The notes beneath the pieces were generated by a model. That model made no database searches. It had not been told where the DNA came from and saw only the letters and a program-made list of their open reading frames with translations. DNA of 64,000 nucleotides from an uncultured Aquimarina sp. Its GTDB lineage: Bacteria; Bacteroidota; Bacteroidia; Flavobacteriales; Flavobacteriaceae. Location: positions 124,001 to 188,000 of the forward strand of contig NZ_CANLYD010000009.1 of assembly GCF_947495315.1 (NCBI RefSeq), in the 5' to 3' direction. A program made the translations under genes and the position numbers. Each line of letters begins with the position of its first letter. Within the stretch, counting starts at the first letter, position 1. This document shows, in pieces, positions 9,385 to 17,751 of this stretch.

Positions 9385-9396
9385 TATTGTATTCGT

Positions 9397-10575
9397 ATGG
9401 AAAACATTAATCAAGTACTAGAACAAATTCCGATCCGGCACGATTTTGTCTCCTATTTTATTAGCCTAGGTATTTTTATTGGATTGTTAGTAAGCTTTGT
9501 TCTCTTACTTCGTACTTCTAATAAAAATAATGCCTTCAGAATCTATGGTTGGTCATTATTAATCCAATCTATCATTGCTACAGATGTTTTCTTATGCTAT
9601 ACTGGTCTAATAAAATATATACCTCATTTTAATGATAGTACAGAACCGTTAGTACTACTTCTGGCTCCATCAATATACCTTTTTGTATATACGCTACTTA
9701 CACGAAAATCAATCACTTTAAAAAAGCACTGGATTCATTTAGTACCATCTGTTTTATATTTCTTATCGCAAATACAATATTATCTTCAACCAATATCTGT
9801 TAAGATTAATGCTTACCTAGGAGCTTATTACAATGACATAGAAAAAGTGATAATTCCTAAAGACACTGATTATAGTTACTTATGGATTAAAGATGAATTT
9901 AGATGGTTGATTTTAGCGAGTTTCGTTTTTTACATCATTTTATCAATGCGTCTTATTCTAATAAACAGAACTAAAAAGAAAATCTTGAGCGCTGAAAATA
10001 CAAGTATCAATAAATTCGATTTCTCTAAAAACATCTCTCTCGGGCTTCTTGCTTTTTTCTTGCTCATATTTATCGTGTATATAAATTTTGAAGATGATGG
10101 TGGAGATCATTTTATATTCATTTTTAATACAATTATAGTTAGTATTACCAGCGTCATATTATTGTCAGAATCTCGTTTTTTTGAAAATTCCTGGATTGCT
10201 GATAAATACGAAACTTCAAGATTTAAGAGTCAGGAAATTTCAATTGATGATATCAAGCAATTTGTGGAGAAGAACAAATTTTATCTACTGAGTTCTGCTT
10301 CCTTAAAAAGTTTGGCCGAAGAGCTAAACTCAAACTCCAATTATATCTCTCAGGTAATTAATACATACACTGGTCTTAATTTTAATGATTTTATCAATCA
10401 ATATAGAATTGAAGCATCTAAGAAACGTTTAACAGATTCGGAATACAGTCACCTTACCATCGAAGCGATTGGGAATTCTGTAGGATTTAAATCAAAATCT
10501 GCATTTTACAATGCATTCAAAAAACACGTAGCGATATCTCCCAAAGCATTTGTCACACTTCAAAAAACTGACTAA
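9397..10575 (+). CDS. membrane-anchored AraC-family regulator
   Basis: 392 residues. The first ~265 residues hold about seven hydrophobic helices, and the last ~100 form an AraC-type double helix-turn-helix (SLKSLAEELNSNSNYISQVIN, then AIGNSVGFKSKSAFYNAFKK). This 7TM-plus-AraC layout is frequent in Bacteroidota, where the membrane part is thought to sense a ligand. The downstream acyltransferase gene on the same strand is a plausible target. Ligand unknown. Confidence 0.85.
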   Translation: MENINQVLEQIPIRHDFVSYFISLGIFIGLLVSFVLLLRTSNKNNAFRIYGWSLLIQSIIATDVFLCYTGLIKYIPHFNDSTEPLVLLLAPSIYLFVYTLLTRKSITLKKHWIHLVPSVLYFLSQIQYYLQPISVKINAYLGAYYNDIEKVIIPKDTDYSYLWIKDEFRWLILASFVFYIILSMRLILINRTKKKILSAENTSINKFDFSKNISLGLLAFFLLIFIVYINFEDDGGDHFIFIFNTIIVSITSVILLSESRFFENSWIADKYETSRFKSQEISIDDIKQFVEKNKFYLLSSASLKSLAEELNSNSNYISQVINTYTGLNFNDFINQYRIEASKKRLTDSEYSHLTIEAIGNSVGFKSKSAFYNAFKKHVAISPKAFVTLQKTD

Positions 10576-10685
10576 TACATATTAGAAGACGTCCAAAATT
10601 ATAATTCTACACATAATTTGCTTCATTTCCTATCCAATTAGAAGAGAAATATTTCACTTTTGAGGAAACAAATTTTTCAAAAATT

Positions 10686-11831
10686 ATGGATAAAAAGATT
10701 CGTCGTTACGATTTAGATTGGCTACGTGTTATTGTATTTGGATTACTCATTTTTTATCATGTAGGAATGTTTTTTGTTCCTTGGGGATGGCATATTAAAA
10801 ACAACGTGATTTACGATTGGATTCGTTGGCCAATGCTCTTTTTAAATCAATGGCGTTTACCAATTCTGTTTGTTATATCGGGTATGGGTACATTTTATGC
10901 ACTGTCTTATCGAAATCTTTGGCAATTTAATCTAGAACGAATTAAAAGGCTATTGATTCCTTTATTATTTGGTATGCTATTTATTGTTCCTCCGCAGATT
11001 TATTTTGAGAGATTAGTAACTAATCAATTCAGCGGATCTTATGTTGAGTATTTAACAACTGAAGCTTTTATAGGAGTATACCCTGAGGGAAACATCAGCT
11101 GGCATCATCTATGGTTTCTACCCTATTTATTAGTGTTTTCTATTATTCTTTCTCCTGTATTCATCAAAATTAAAAGAAATGCACCAGGATTTATTAATTG
11201 GATCCAACAAAAGATTCAAAAACCGTATGGATTATATCTATTTATTATACCATTATACTTTTTCGAAGTATTGGTTGAACCTTTTTTTCCTACAACACAC
11301 GCTTTAATAGATGATTGGTTCAATTTTACTAATTCTTTGGCATTCTTCCTTTTTGGTTTTATACTTATCTCTTCTGGCGAAACATTCTGGAAAAGTCTTG
11401 ATCTTATAAAGTCTAAAGCATTAATCATCGGAATTTTTGCCTTTTCTATTCAGCTTTTTATATGGATACAAGGCCAAGATAGCCTTCTTATTCATTGTTC
11501 TGAGGCACTAATTAAGGTTATGAATCTATGGTCTTGGATTTTGGTTATTTTAGGATATGGAGCTAAATTTTTAAATACAAAAAGTGATCTACTTGTCTAT
11601 TGCAATAGAGCTGTCTATCCGTTTTATATTTTGCATCAAACGATCACGATAACCATTGGATATTATATCATGAATCTCAATTGGGGATTTTTGCCAAAAT
11701 TCATGTTGTTAACTATAGGTACTTTTGGAATTAGTTGGGTGATCTATCACTGGGTTATTTTAAAGATTCCGGTATTGCATCCTTTCTTTGGTTTAAAAAA
11801 ACCATATGCTCAAGAAAAAGATTCTTCTTGA
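10686..11831 (+). CDS. acyltransferase family 3 membrane protein
   Basis: 381 residues with about ten membrane helices and the family-3 acyltransferase (OpgC/MdoC-like) N-terminal signature RRYDLDWLRV followed by YHVG, whose His is the likely catalytic residue. These proteins transfer acetyl, succinyl or similar groups to extracytoplasmic glycans. The acceptor is unknown. The gene ends inside a 14-bp hairpin that also ends the convergent nifU-like transcript. Confidence 0.82.
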   Translation: MDKKIRRYDLDWLRVIVFGLLIFYHVGMFFVPWGWHIKNNVIYDWIRWPMLFLNQWRLPILFVISGMGTFYALSYRNLWQFNLERIKRLLIPLLFGMLFIVPPQIYFERLVTNQFSGSYVEYLTTEAFIGVYPEGNISWHHLWFLPYLLVFSIILSPVFIKIKRNAPGFINWIQQKIQKPYGLYLFIIPLYFFEVLVEPFFPTTHALIDDWFNFTNSLAFFLFGFILISSGETFWKSLDLIKSKALIIGIFAFSIQLFIWIQGQDSLLIHCSEALIKVMNLWSWILVILGYGAKFLNTKSDLLVYCNRAVYPFYILHQTITITIGYYIMNLNWGFLPKFMLLTIGTFGISWVIYHWVILKIPVLHPFFGLKKPYAQEKDSS

Positions 11832-11838
11832 GCATATG
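11792..11838 (-). terminator. terminator of the mrp-nifU transcript
   Basis: A perfect 14-bp stem, CATATGCTCAAGAA with its complement, spans 11803-11838 and is followed on the minus strand by a run of seven T. It covers the stop codon of the convergent acyltransferase gene, so the two transcripts end in the same place. Confidence 0.7.
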
Positions 11839-11864
11839 ATTTACAAAAATTTAATAAAATTATA

Positions 11865-12104
11865 TTATTCGATGTTTAACACCTCTTCAATTTGAGGAGC
11901 ATACTTCTTGATTGTCATCTCCACTCCTGATTTTAGTGTCATTTGATTTACACTACAACCTACACAAGCACCTTCAAGTTGTACCTTGACTCTCTTATCA
12001 TCTTCTATGCCTACCAGTGAAATATTTCCTCCATCACTTTCTAAGAAAGGACGAATTTCATCTAGTGCTTTTTCTACATTAATTCTTAATTCTTCAGAAG
12101 TCAT
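11865..12104 (-). CDS. NifU C-terminal domain Fe-S scaffold protein
   Basis: 79 residues that correspond to the NifU C-terminal (Nfu) domain alone, with the cluster-binding CxxC seen as CVGCS in GACVGCSVNQMTL. Such Nfu proteins carry 4Fe-4S clusters to target enzymes. It follows mrp by 3 bp on the same strand, so the two are co-transcribed as an Fe-S assembly pair. Confidence 0.9.
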   Translation of the reverse strand: MTSEELRINVEKALDEIRPFLESDGGNISLVGIEDDKRVKVQLEGACVGCSVNQMTLKSGVEMTIKKYAPQIEEVLNIE

Positions 12105-12107
12105 TTT

Positions 12108-13250
12108 TTATTTTTTTATAGCAGAACATCCTGCCATTGTTGTTATCTTAATCGCTTCAGTAGGCGGTAGGTTTTCATTTCTGGCTACAACCTCTTGCAC
12201 AACATTCCTTGTCAATTCTTCAAAAGCTTTTTCTATAGGAGTTGCCGTTTGCAATGCAGCAGGTCTACCTATATCTCCCGCTTCGCGTATACTTTGCACT
12301 AAAGGTATTTCTCCTAAAAACGGAACATCAATATCTTCCGCAAGATGTTTAGCGCCTTCTTTACCAAAGATATAATATTTATTGTTAGGAAGTTCTTCTG
12401 GAGTAAAATATGCCATATTTTCTATGATCCCAAGAACAGGCACGCTAATACTATCTTGTTGAAACATTGCTACTCCTTTTCTGGCATCAGCAAGTGCTAC
12501 ATTCTGAGGTGTACTAACAACAACAGCTCCTGTAATCGGTAAAGATTGCATAATCGATAAATGAATATCACCCGTTCCTGGCGGTAAATCCAATAGTAAG
12601 AAATCTAATTCTCCCCAAGCTGCATCAAAAATCATCTGATTTAATGCTTTGGCAGCCATAGGACCTCTCCATACTACTGCTTGGTTAGGTTGCGTAAAAA
12701 ATCCTATGGACAATATTTTTACCCCATAATTTTCAACGGGTTTCATTTTAGACTTATCTCCTACTTTAACAGATAATGGCCTTTCTCTTTCTACATCAAA
12801 CATAATCGGTGCAGAAGGCCCATAGATATCTGCATCTAATAACCCAACACTAAAGCCCATTTTGGCCAAGGTAACTGCTAGATTAGAGGTCACAGTAGAT
12901 TTACCAACTCCTCCTTTACCTGATGCAACAGCAATAATATTTTTAATTCCAGGAATCGGCTTCCCTTTAATAACATTTTTTTCAGGTTGTTTAGCTGCAG
13001 GAGCTTCTACTTTGACATTCACTTTTATTTTGGCCTTTTCATATACTTTATCATGAATAGCTTTCATTACATCAACTTCTGCTCTCTTTTTGATATGTAA
13101 TGCAGGTGTAGATAACTCTAAATCAACAATCACTTCATCTCCAAATGTGATTACATTTTTTACAGCACCGCTCTCTACCATATTCTTTCCTTCTCCAGCA
13201 ACCGTAATAGTCTCTAGCGCTTTTAATATATCTGATTTTTCTAACTTCAT
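12108..13250 (-). CDS. Mrp/NBP35-type Fe-S carrier ATPase
   Basis: 380 residues: an N-terminal MIP18/DUF59 domain (about 1-90) and a P-loop ATPase with the deviant Walker A ASGKGGVGKST near residue 110. It loads or transfers Fe-S clusters. The CxxC that carries the cluster in enterobacterial Mrp is absent: the corresponding segment reads MAYFTPEELPNNKYYIFG. The only late Cys is in the C-terminal MAGCSAIKK. A CxxC-less version is, as far as I recall, usual in Bacteroidota, and the adjacent Nfu protein may supply the ligand Cys. Confidence 0.9.
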   Translation of the reverse strand: MKLEKSDILKALETITVAGEGKNMVESGAVKNVITFGDEVIVDLELSTPALHIKKRAEVDVMKAIHDKVYEKAKIKVNVKVEAPAAKQPEKNVIKGKPIPGIKNIIAVASGKGGVGKSTVTSNLAVTLAKMGFSVGLLDADIYGPSAPIMFDVERERPLSVKVGDKSKMKPVENYGVKILSIGFFTQPNQAVVWRGPMAAKALNQMIFDAAWGELDFLLLDLPPGTGDIHLSIMQSLPITGAVVVSTPQNVALADARKGVAMFQQDSISVPVLGIIENMAYFTPEELPNNKYYIFGKEGAKHLAEDIDVPFLGEIPLVQSIREAGDIGRPAALQTATPIEKAFEELTRNVVQEVVARNENLPPTEAIKITTMAGCSAIKK

Positions 13251-13301
13251 GAGTATTATTTCTTTTTCTAAAAATGAATCAATCTAGAATGATTCTAAAC
13301 G

Positions 13302-13309
13302 CAAAGATA
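13302..13309 (-). promoter_or_regulatory. -7 promoter element, mrp-nifU
   Basis: Read on the minus strand this is TATCTTTG followed by CG, an exact TAnnTTTG match located 51 bp before the mrp start. No obvious TTG lies 19-20 bp upstream. Confidence 0.5.
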
Positions 13310-13441
13310 GCTCGAAAAGTTAAGATTATAAAGCCTATAAATTGAAATGATTTATAGCTATATCGGAGGTAATGATAACACATTTTAAAAAATGGTATAA
13401 TTCGTGTTAATTCCCTATTCAAAATTCCACACAATCATATT

Positions 13442-14266
13442 ATGAGACACATATTATTTATTTTATTCTTATCCTTTTTTACGTATCAAGGGAATAGTCA
13501 AGGGAAACTAGAAAAAGCAGAAAAAAGTTTATCAAAAAAGGAAGGGGGGAGTAGTTCTCAGTCAAGATATAATAATAGCTCTTCTGACTCAGAAAATAGC
13601 TTTGTTGCAGATACCTTCGGTGAGTTGTTTGTAAGTATATTTTGGGGCATAACATATGGGCTAGTATTCGAAACACCTATTGAAAAAGAGCACCTTGCTA
13701 ACGATGCTTCTATTACCAAATACCCTTACTACAATAAAACAAAAGGAAATTACTCTTATGAATGGGGTGACGACACCGAAGTTTTTAGAACAACAATATC
13801 AAATAGATTTATTGCCGAAAATGGTAAATTGTATGGGAATCATCTAAATGGAGAAATTTGGTTTTTAAAACGAATCAGCCTCGAAGGTGACTACCTTCAG
13901 TTATGGGAGGAAAATACTAATTTTGGAGATAATTCCCTTGCGATGTATACAGCATTGGCTAAATATCACCGGGTAAGAACTGAGCGATTTAATGCATGGT
14001 GGGGTATAGGAGCTGCCTATGTGGATGGAGAAGTGGATGAATTAGGTTTTACTTATGGTCTAGGTGCTGAACTTTTTTTTGCGAAACCATTGAGTGTAGA
14101 AGCTGTCTTTAATCAAACCTTTATCAATAATCGGACAGTTAATAAGTTTACTGGATCATTAAATTATCATGTGGATCGTTATAAGATATCTGGTGGATAT
14201 GAGCATCTTAAGATTGGGAATCAGGATTTTTCTATGTTTTCTATTGGTGTCGGTATTTCTTTTTAA
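13442..14266 (+). CDS. outer-membrane beta-barrel-like secreted protein
   Basis: 274 residues. An N-terminal signal peptide ends near QGNSQG; a Ser/Asn-rich low-complexity stretch follows (residues 35-52). The rest alternates polar and hydrophobic residues and ends in SMFSIGVGISF, a typical beta-barrel C terminus with terminal Phe. No specific family was recognised. A role as a small porin-like or structural outer-membrane protein is inferred. It stands alone between the divergent mrp and a repeat element. Confidence 0.7.
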   Translation: MRHILFILFLSFFTYQGNSQGKLEKAEKSLSKKEGGSSSQSRYNNSSSDSENSFVADTFGELFVSIFWGITYGLVFETPIEKEHLANDASITKYPYYNKTKGNYSYEWGDDTEVFRTTISNRFIAENGKLYGNHLNGEIWFLKRISLEGDYLQLWEENTNFGDNSLAMYTALAKYHRVRTERFNAWWGIGAAYVDGEVDELGFTYGLGAELFFAKPLSVEAVFNQTFINNRTVNKFTGSLNYHVDRYKISGGYEHLKIGNQDFSMFSIGVGISF

Positions 14267-14279
14267 CACGATTTATGCA

Positions 14280-14425
14280 TTATAAGGGCGTCCGGGCGTG
14301 CTATTCGCTATATCTTTTTTGTTTGCTTGCTTCGCTAAGCTACGCATGACAACAAAAAAGGATGAAGCCTGTCCTGAGCCTCCTCCATAGGCAGACAGGT
14401 ATCGAAGGGTTACTATCCCTGATGC
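14280..14425. repeat. dispersed intergenic repeat element
   Basis: GC-richer than its surroundings, with GGGCGTGCTATTCGCTATAT, an imperfect inverted repeat around 14310-14361 (TTTTTTGTTTGC against GACAACAAAAAA), and CCTGTC/GACAGG arms at 14368-14399. This reads like the scattered palindromic intergenic elements I know from flavobacterial genomes. A 60-codon open frame across it on the minus strand is treated as an artefact. Copies elsewhere cannot be checked here. Confidence 0.6.
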
Positions 14426-14437
14426 AGTTTTTACTAT

Positions 14438-14524
14438 TATTTGTAAATTTTTCAAAAATTAGGAAATAATAGGATAAATCGTATATTTGATGATATTTGT
14501 AAATTTTTCAAAAATTAGGAAATA
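14438..14524 (+). promoter_or_regulatory. duplicated dyad operator before the Fic gene
   Basis: An identical 31-bp sequence occurs twice, at 14438-14468 and 14494-14524, the second copy ending on the A of the fic start codon. Start-to-start distance is 56 bp. Each copy centres on the dyad AATTTTTCAAAAATT (7-bp arms around C) with further matches further out. A repressor bound here would block transcription or translation initiation. The Fic protein itself has a C-terminal winged helix, so autoregulation is a natural inference. Confidence 0.6.
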
Positions 14525-15822
14525 TGATTGAAAAAGCACCTGAATTTAAGCTTAATAAAAACCAATTAGATGCGCTAATCGCGTCCCAATCACATGCCAT
14601 TTTTGATACAATTAATAAGATTGAAAATGAATACTTGTTTTGGGACAAAGTAAAATATCTGAAAGCCGGAAACTGGAAAAATGAAAAAATTTGGTTCAAT
14701 ATTAAATATAAAAGACTGCTTAATGCTCGTTTATTTTCTATAGAAAATATAAGTTATACATTCAATATTAATAATAGCTTACAGAAAAAACTTCACTATT
14801 TAGATCATAACTTTGGTGCTGGATTGCAAAAAGAGCAATTACTTTCGGAATTAGATAAACAGCAATATCTAAATAATGCATTGATGGAAGAGTCTATCTT
14901 TTCTTCTATGATAGAAGGTGCAACTACCACAAGAGTAAAGGCAAAAGACATGCTTCGAAAAAATAAAAGTCCAAAAAACAAATCGGAGCAAATGATTCTG
15001 AATAACTATGAAACTATTCAATATATCAGTGATCATAAAACCGATGATATTTCAGTAGAAAAACTCTATCAAATCCACCGTTTAGTTACTAAAAACACGC
15101 TTGAAGAAAAAAAAGTAGGTGTTTTTAGGAATAATAATGAAATACATGTGATGAATGAAATTACAGGAGAAATCGTACACACCCCACCCGATTTCAAATT
15201 GCTTACTAGGTTAATGGAGTCGTTTTGTGATTTCTTTAATAATAATCCAAAAGATAGTTTTATTCACCCTATTGTGAAAGCAAGTATATTACATTTTTTG
15301 ATAGGTTATATTCATCCTTTTGTTGATGGTAATGGTAGAACTGCTCGTGCAATATTTTATTGGTATTTACTTAAGGAAGGATATTGGTTAGCAGAATATC
15401 TTTCTATATCAAGAGTAATCATGAAAACTAAAGTCCAGTATGAAAAGGCATATATCTATACTGAAATAGATGATATGGATGTAACTTATTTTATCCATTA
15501 TCAACTAAAAGTACTTACACAAGCCTTTGAGGATTTGAAAAAATACGTTTCCAAAAAGAAAAAAGAAGAAGATAAATTATCCATTTTCTATAGGGAATCA
15601 AATATCAATGAAAGACAAGCACAACTTTTGTTTTGGATAAAAGAGAATGAAAATCGGCATTTTTCTGTTAAAGAAATAGAAAACATATTTTCTGTAACTA
15701 ATCAAACTGCCAGAACTGACTTAGAAAGCTTAGTAGAAAAAGATATTCTAAAGAAAATTTATATCAATAAAAAAACATCAAATTATTGGAAAGGAGATCA
15801 CTTTGATAAGAAATTTTCATAA
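14524..15822 (+). CDS. Fic family AMPylase with C-terminal winged helix
   Basis: 432 residues. The Fic core motif is HPFVDGNGRTAR with catalytic His264; an inhibitory-helix motif of form SxxxEG occurs at Ser127-Gly132 (SSMIEG), which makes it a class II, self-inhibited Fic protein. N-terminal residues form the usual Fic/DOC N domain. The last ~80 residues (from NERQAQLLFWIKEN) are a DeoR-like winged helix. Fic enzymes transfer AMP from ATP to hydroxyls of proteins; target unknown. Its 3' end overlaps the convergent alkyltransferase-like gene by 6 bp. Confidence 0.88.
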   Translation: MIEKAPEFKLNKNQLDALIASQSHAIFDTINKIENEYLFWDKVKYLKAGNWKNEKIWFNIKYKRLLNARLFSIENISYTFNINNSLQKKLHYLDHNFGAGLQKEQLLSELDKQQYLNNALMEESIFSSMIEGATTTRVKAKDMLRKNKSPKNKSEQMILNNYETIQYISDHKTDDISVEKLYQIHRLVTKNTLEEKKVGVFRNNNEIHVMNEITGEIVHTPPDFKLLTRLMESFCDFFNNNPKDSFIHPIVKASILHFLIGYIHPFVDGNGRTARAIFYWYLLKEGYWLAEYLSISRVIMKTKVQYEKAYIYTEIDDMDVTYFIHYQLKVLTQAFEDLKKYVSKKKKEEDKLSIFYRESNINERQAQLLFWIKENENRHFSVKEIENIFSVTNQTARTDLESLVEKDILKKIYINKKTSNYWKGDHFDKKFS

Positions 15823-16155
15823 TTCCTTCATTGGATCCCAAAACAATTTTTCAAAATCTTGTATTTGATTATCTATTACTTCAACACCTTCATTTTCTAG
15901 TAGTTGTTGCATTAAATTTGTGCCATCAAAATGGTGTTTCCCGGTGAGGATTCCTTTTCTATTTACCACTCTATGCGCAGGTACATCTTCTTGTTTACCA
16001 GAAGCGTTCATAGCCCAACCAACCATTCGGGCACTTCTTGCTGCACCCAGATATTTAGCAATTGCTCCATAGGAAGTAATTCTACCATATGGAATTAGTC
16101 TTGCTACTTCATAAACTCGATCAAAGAAATTTTCGTTTGTATTCTTATCCTTCAT
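15817..16155 (-). CDS. alkyltransferase-like protein (ATL) without catalytic Cys
   Basis: 112 residues matching the DNA-binding domain of O6-alkylguanine-DNA alkyltransferase: YGRITSYGAIAKYLG, the ARSARMVGWAMN recognition region with the finger Arg, and PAHRV at residues 59-63. In the transferases the motif is PCHRV; here Ala60 replaces the acceptor Cys. ATL proteins bind alkylated guanine without repairing it and hand the lesion to nucleotide excision repair. Overlaps lysE by 11 bp at its start, indicating one transcript with lysE and trmB. Confidence 0.88.
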   Translation of the reverse strand: MKDKNTNENFFDRVYEVARLIPYGRITSYGAIAKYLGAARSARMVGWAMNASGKQEDVPAHRVVNRKGILTGKHHFDGTNLMQQLLENEGVEVIDNQIQDFEKLFWDPMKEL

Positions 16156-16780
16156 CCCAGGTATAAATTATTCTAGCCAAAGTTAACATTACTAAAATCA
16201 ACATTAATATCCCCATAAAATAGTTAGAATATTTAGTTATTGATGCGGTTTTCTTTTCGATCTTAAGAAAAGAAAATACGTAAAAATACAAGGTTACAAA
16301 AGTCCCGATTCCGGCAGCAACACCAAATATTACAATCCTTAATGCATCATATTCTATTTTTCCACTTACACTCATAGCCGCAGCAATCGTACAGAAATAA
16401 GGTATAGGTAGTACATTGATCGCGGACATCATCATTCCTTTAAAGAGGCTACGCGAACCTGCGTGTTTATATACCTTAATTTTGGTCCTTCTTTGTTTTG
16501 CTTTAACAAAAAAGTAAATAGCCATTAGAAAAAATATAACTGCTCCAGTTCTGAGCAGTATATTTTTCACATAAGGATTAAAAAATATATATTTTGCCAG
16601 TAAAATAGCGAATAATGCTTGGATAAAAACAACAACCGAAGCTCCAATTGCTACTAAGATTCCATTTTTCTTTCCTCTTTCCAAACAAGTCTTAGCAACA
16701 GTCATATTAATCAACCCTGGAGGAATTACTCCAACTAAGGATGCAAAAAATGTTACGAGAAAGAGTTTAGTTGTTTCCAA
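16145..16780 (-). CDS. LysE family exporter
   Basis: 211 residues with about six membrane helices and the LysE/RhtB family N-terminal pattern (GVIPPGLINMTVAKTCLERG). These proteins export amino acids or related small molecules; substrate unknown. Located 13 bp after trmB and overlapping the ATL gene, so it is the middle gene of a three-gene operon. Confidence 0.8.
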   Translation of the reverse strand: METTKLFLVTFFASLVGVIPPGLINMTVAKTCLERGKKNGILVAIGASVVVFIQALFAILLAKYIFFNPYVKNILLRTGAVIFFLMAIYFFVKAKQRRTKIKVYKHAGSRSLFKGMMMSAINVLPIPYFCTIAAAMSVSGKIEYDALRIVIFGVAAGIGTFVTLYFYVFSFLKIEKKTASITKYSNYFMGILMLILVMLTLARIIYTWDEG

Positions 16781-16793
16781 ATCGATGACGCAA

Positions 16794-17468
16794 TTAGGTA
16801 ATTTTAAACTGGATGTAAGTTATAGGTTTATTTTTTTCTAAGTATTGTTTTTCATAAAAAGTCTGTATAGTTGTTACCTCCTCAGGTGAACCTTCTTGAT
16901 GATACACATTATGGTTAGCATATAGTACCTCATGTCCTTCTCCGTGTAACAATCCTAATGTATACCCATGCATAAATTCACTATCTGTTTTAAGATGCAT
17001 GATACCATCTAGTTTGAGAACTTTCTTATAACGTTGCAAGAACTCATGGTTAGTCATTCTATGCTTTGTTCGCTTATACTTTATTTGAGGATCCGGAAAT
17101 GTTATCCATATCTCATCAATTTCGTTTGTATCGAATATATGATCTACTAATTCTATTTGAGTTCGAATAAAGCCCACATTGTTCATTTCTTTTTCTATGG
17201 CCGTCTTAGCACCACGCCAGAAACGAGCTCCCTTGATATCTATTCCTATAAAATTCTTGTCAGGATACTTTTCTGCTAATCCTACAGTATATTCACCCTT
17301 ACCGCATCCTAATTCCAACACAATTGGATTTTCATTCTTAAAGAACTTCTCTCTCCATTTTCCTTTATACCCTAAAGAATTGTTCAATACCTCTTCTCGC
17401 GTAGGTTCTACTACATTCTGAAAAGTTTTGTTTTCATTAAAACGTTTTAATTTATTCTTGCTTCCCAC
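16794..17468 (-). CDS. trmB: tRNA (guanine-N7-)-methyltransferase
   Basis: 224 residues; SAM-binding motif LELGCGKGEYTVGLAEKYP near residue 52 and family motifs FIGIDIKGARFWRGAKTA and WITFPDPQIKYKRTKHR. Makes m7G46 in the tRNA variable loop. Length and motif order are those of the bacterial TrmB family. First gene of trmB-lysE-ATL. Confidence 0.94.
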   Translation of the reverse strand: MGSKNKLKRFNENKTFQNVVEPTREEVLNNSLGYKGKWREKFFKNENPIVLELGCGKGEYTVGLAEKYPDKNFIGIDIKGARFWRGAKTAIEKEMNNVGFIRTQIELVDHIFDTNEIDEIWITFPDPQIKYKRTKHRMTNHEFLQRYKKVLKLDGIMHLKTDSEFMHGYTLGLLHGEGHEVLYANHNVYHQEGSPEEVTTIQTFYEKQYLEKNKPITYIQFKIT

Positions 17469-17751
17469 CTATTTATCTACTTCTATATCTATTTGACTCT
17501 ATAACTCATTTTATGTTACATCCAGGGCTACAATTCTCAGCTCCAAAATATAACTACTACATAGATCCCGTTCTACAACGAGATTCGTTCAACTAGTATA
17601 TTCAATGCGTTTCACTTTTGAAAATACAGGTTCACTAACCTAAACATAATTTTTTGGTAAAATTAAGGAAATATATACTTAGAAGAATACTATTAATTTT
17701 AAAAATAAGACAATGTGTTTTTTGAATAATTAACTTACAAAACAACTGATT

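Noticed and set aside
14273..14455. 60-codon minus-strand open frame
   Set aside because: Runs through the palindromic repeat element; composition is that of the repeat, not of a gene.
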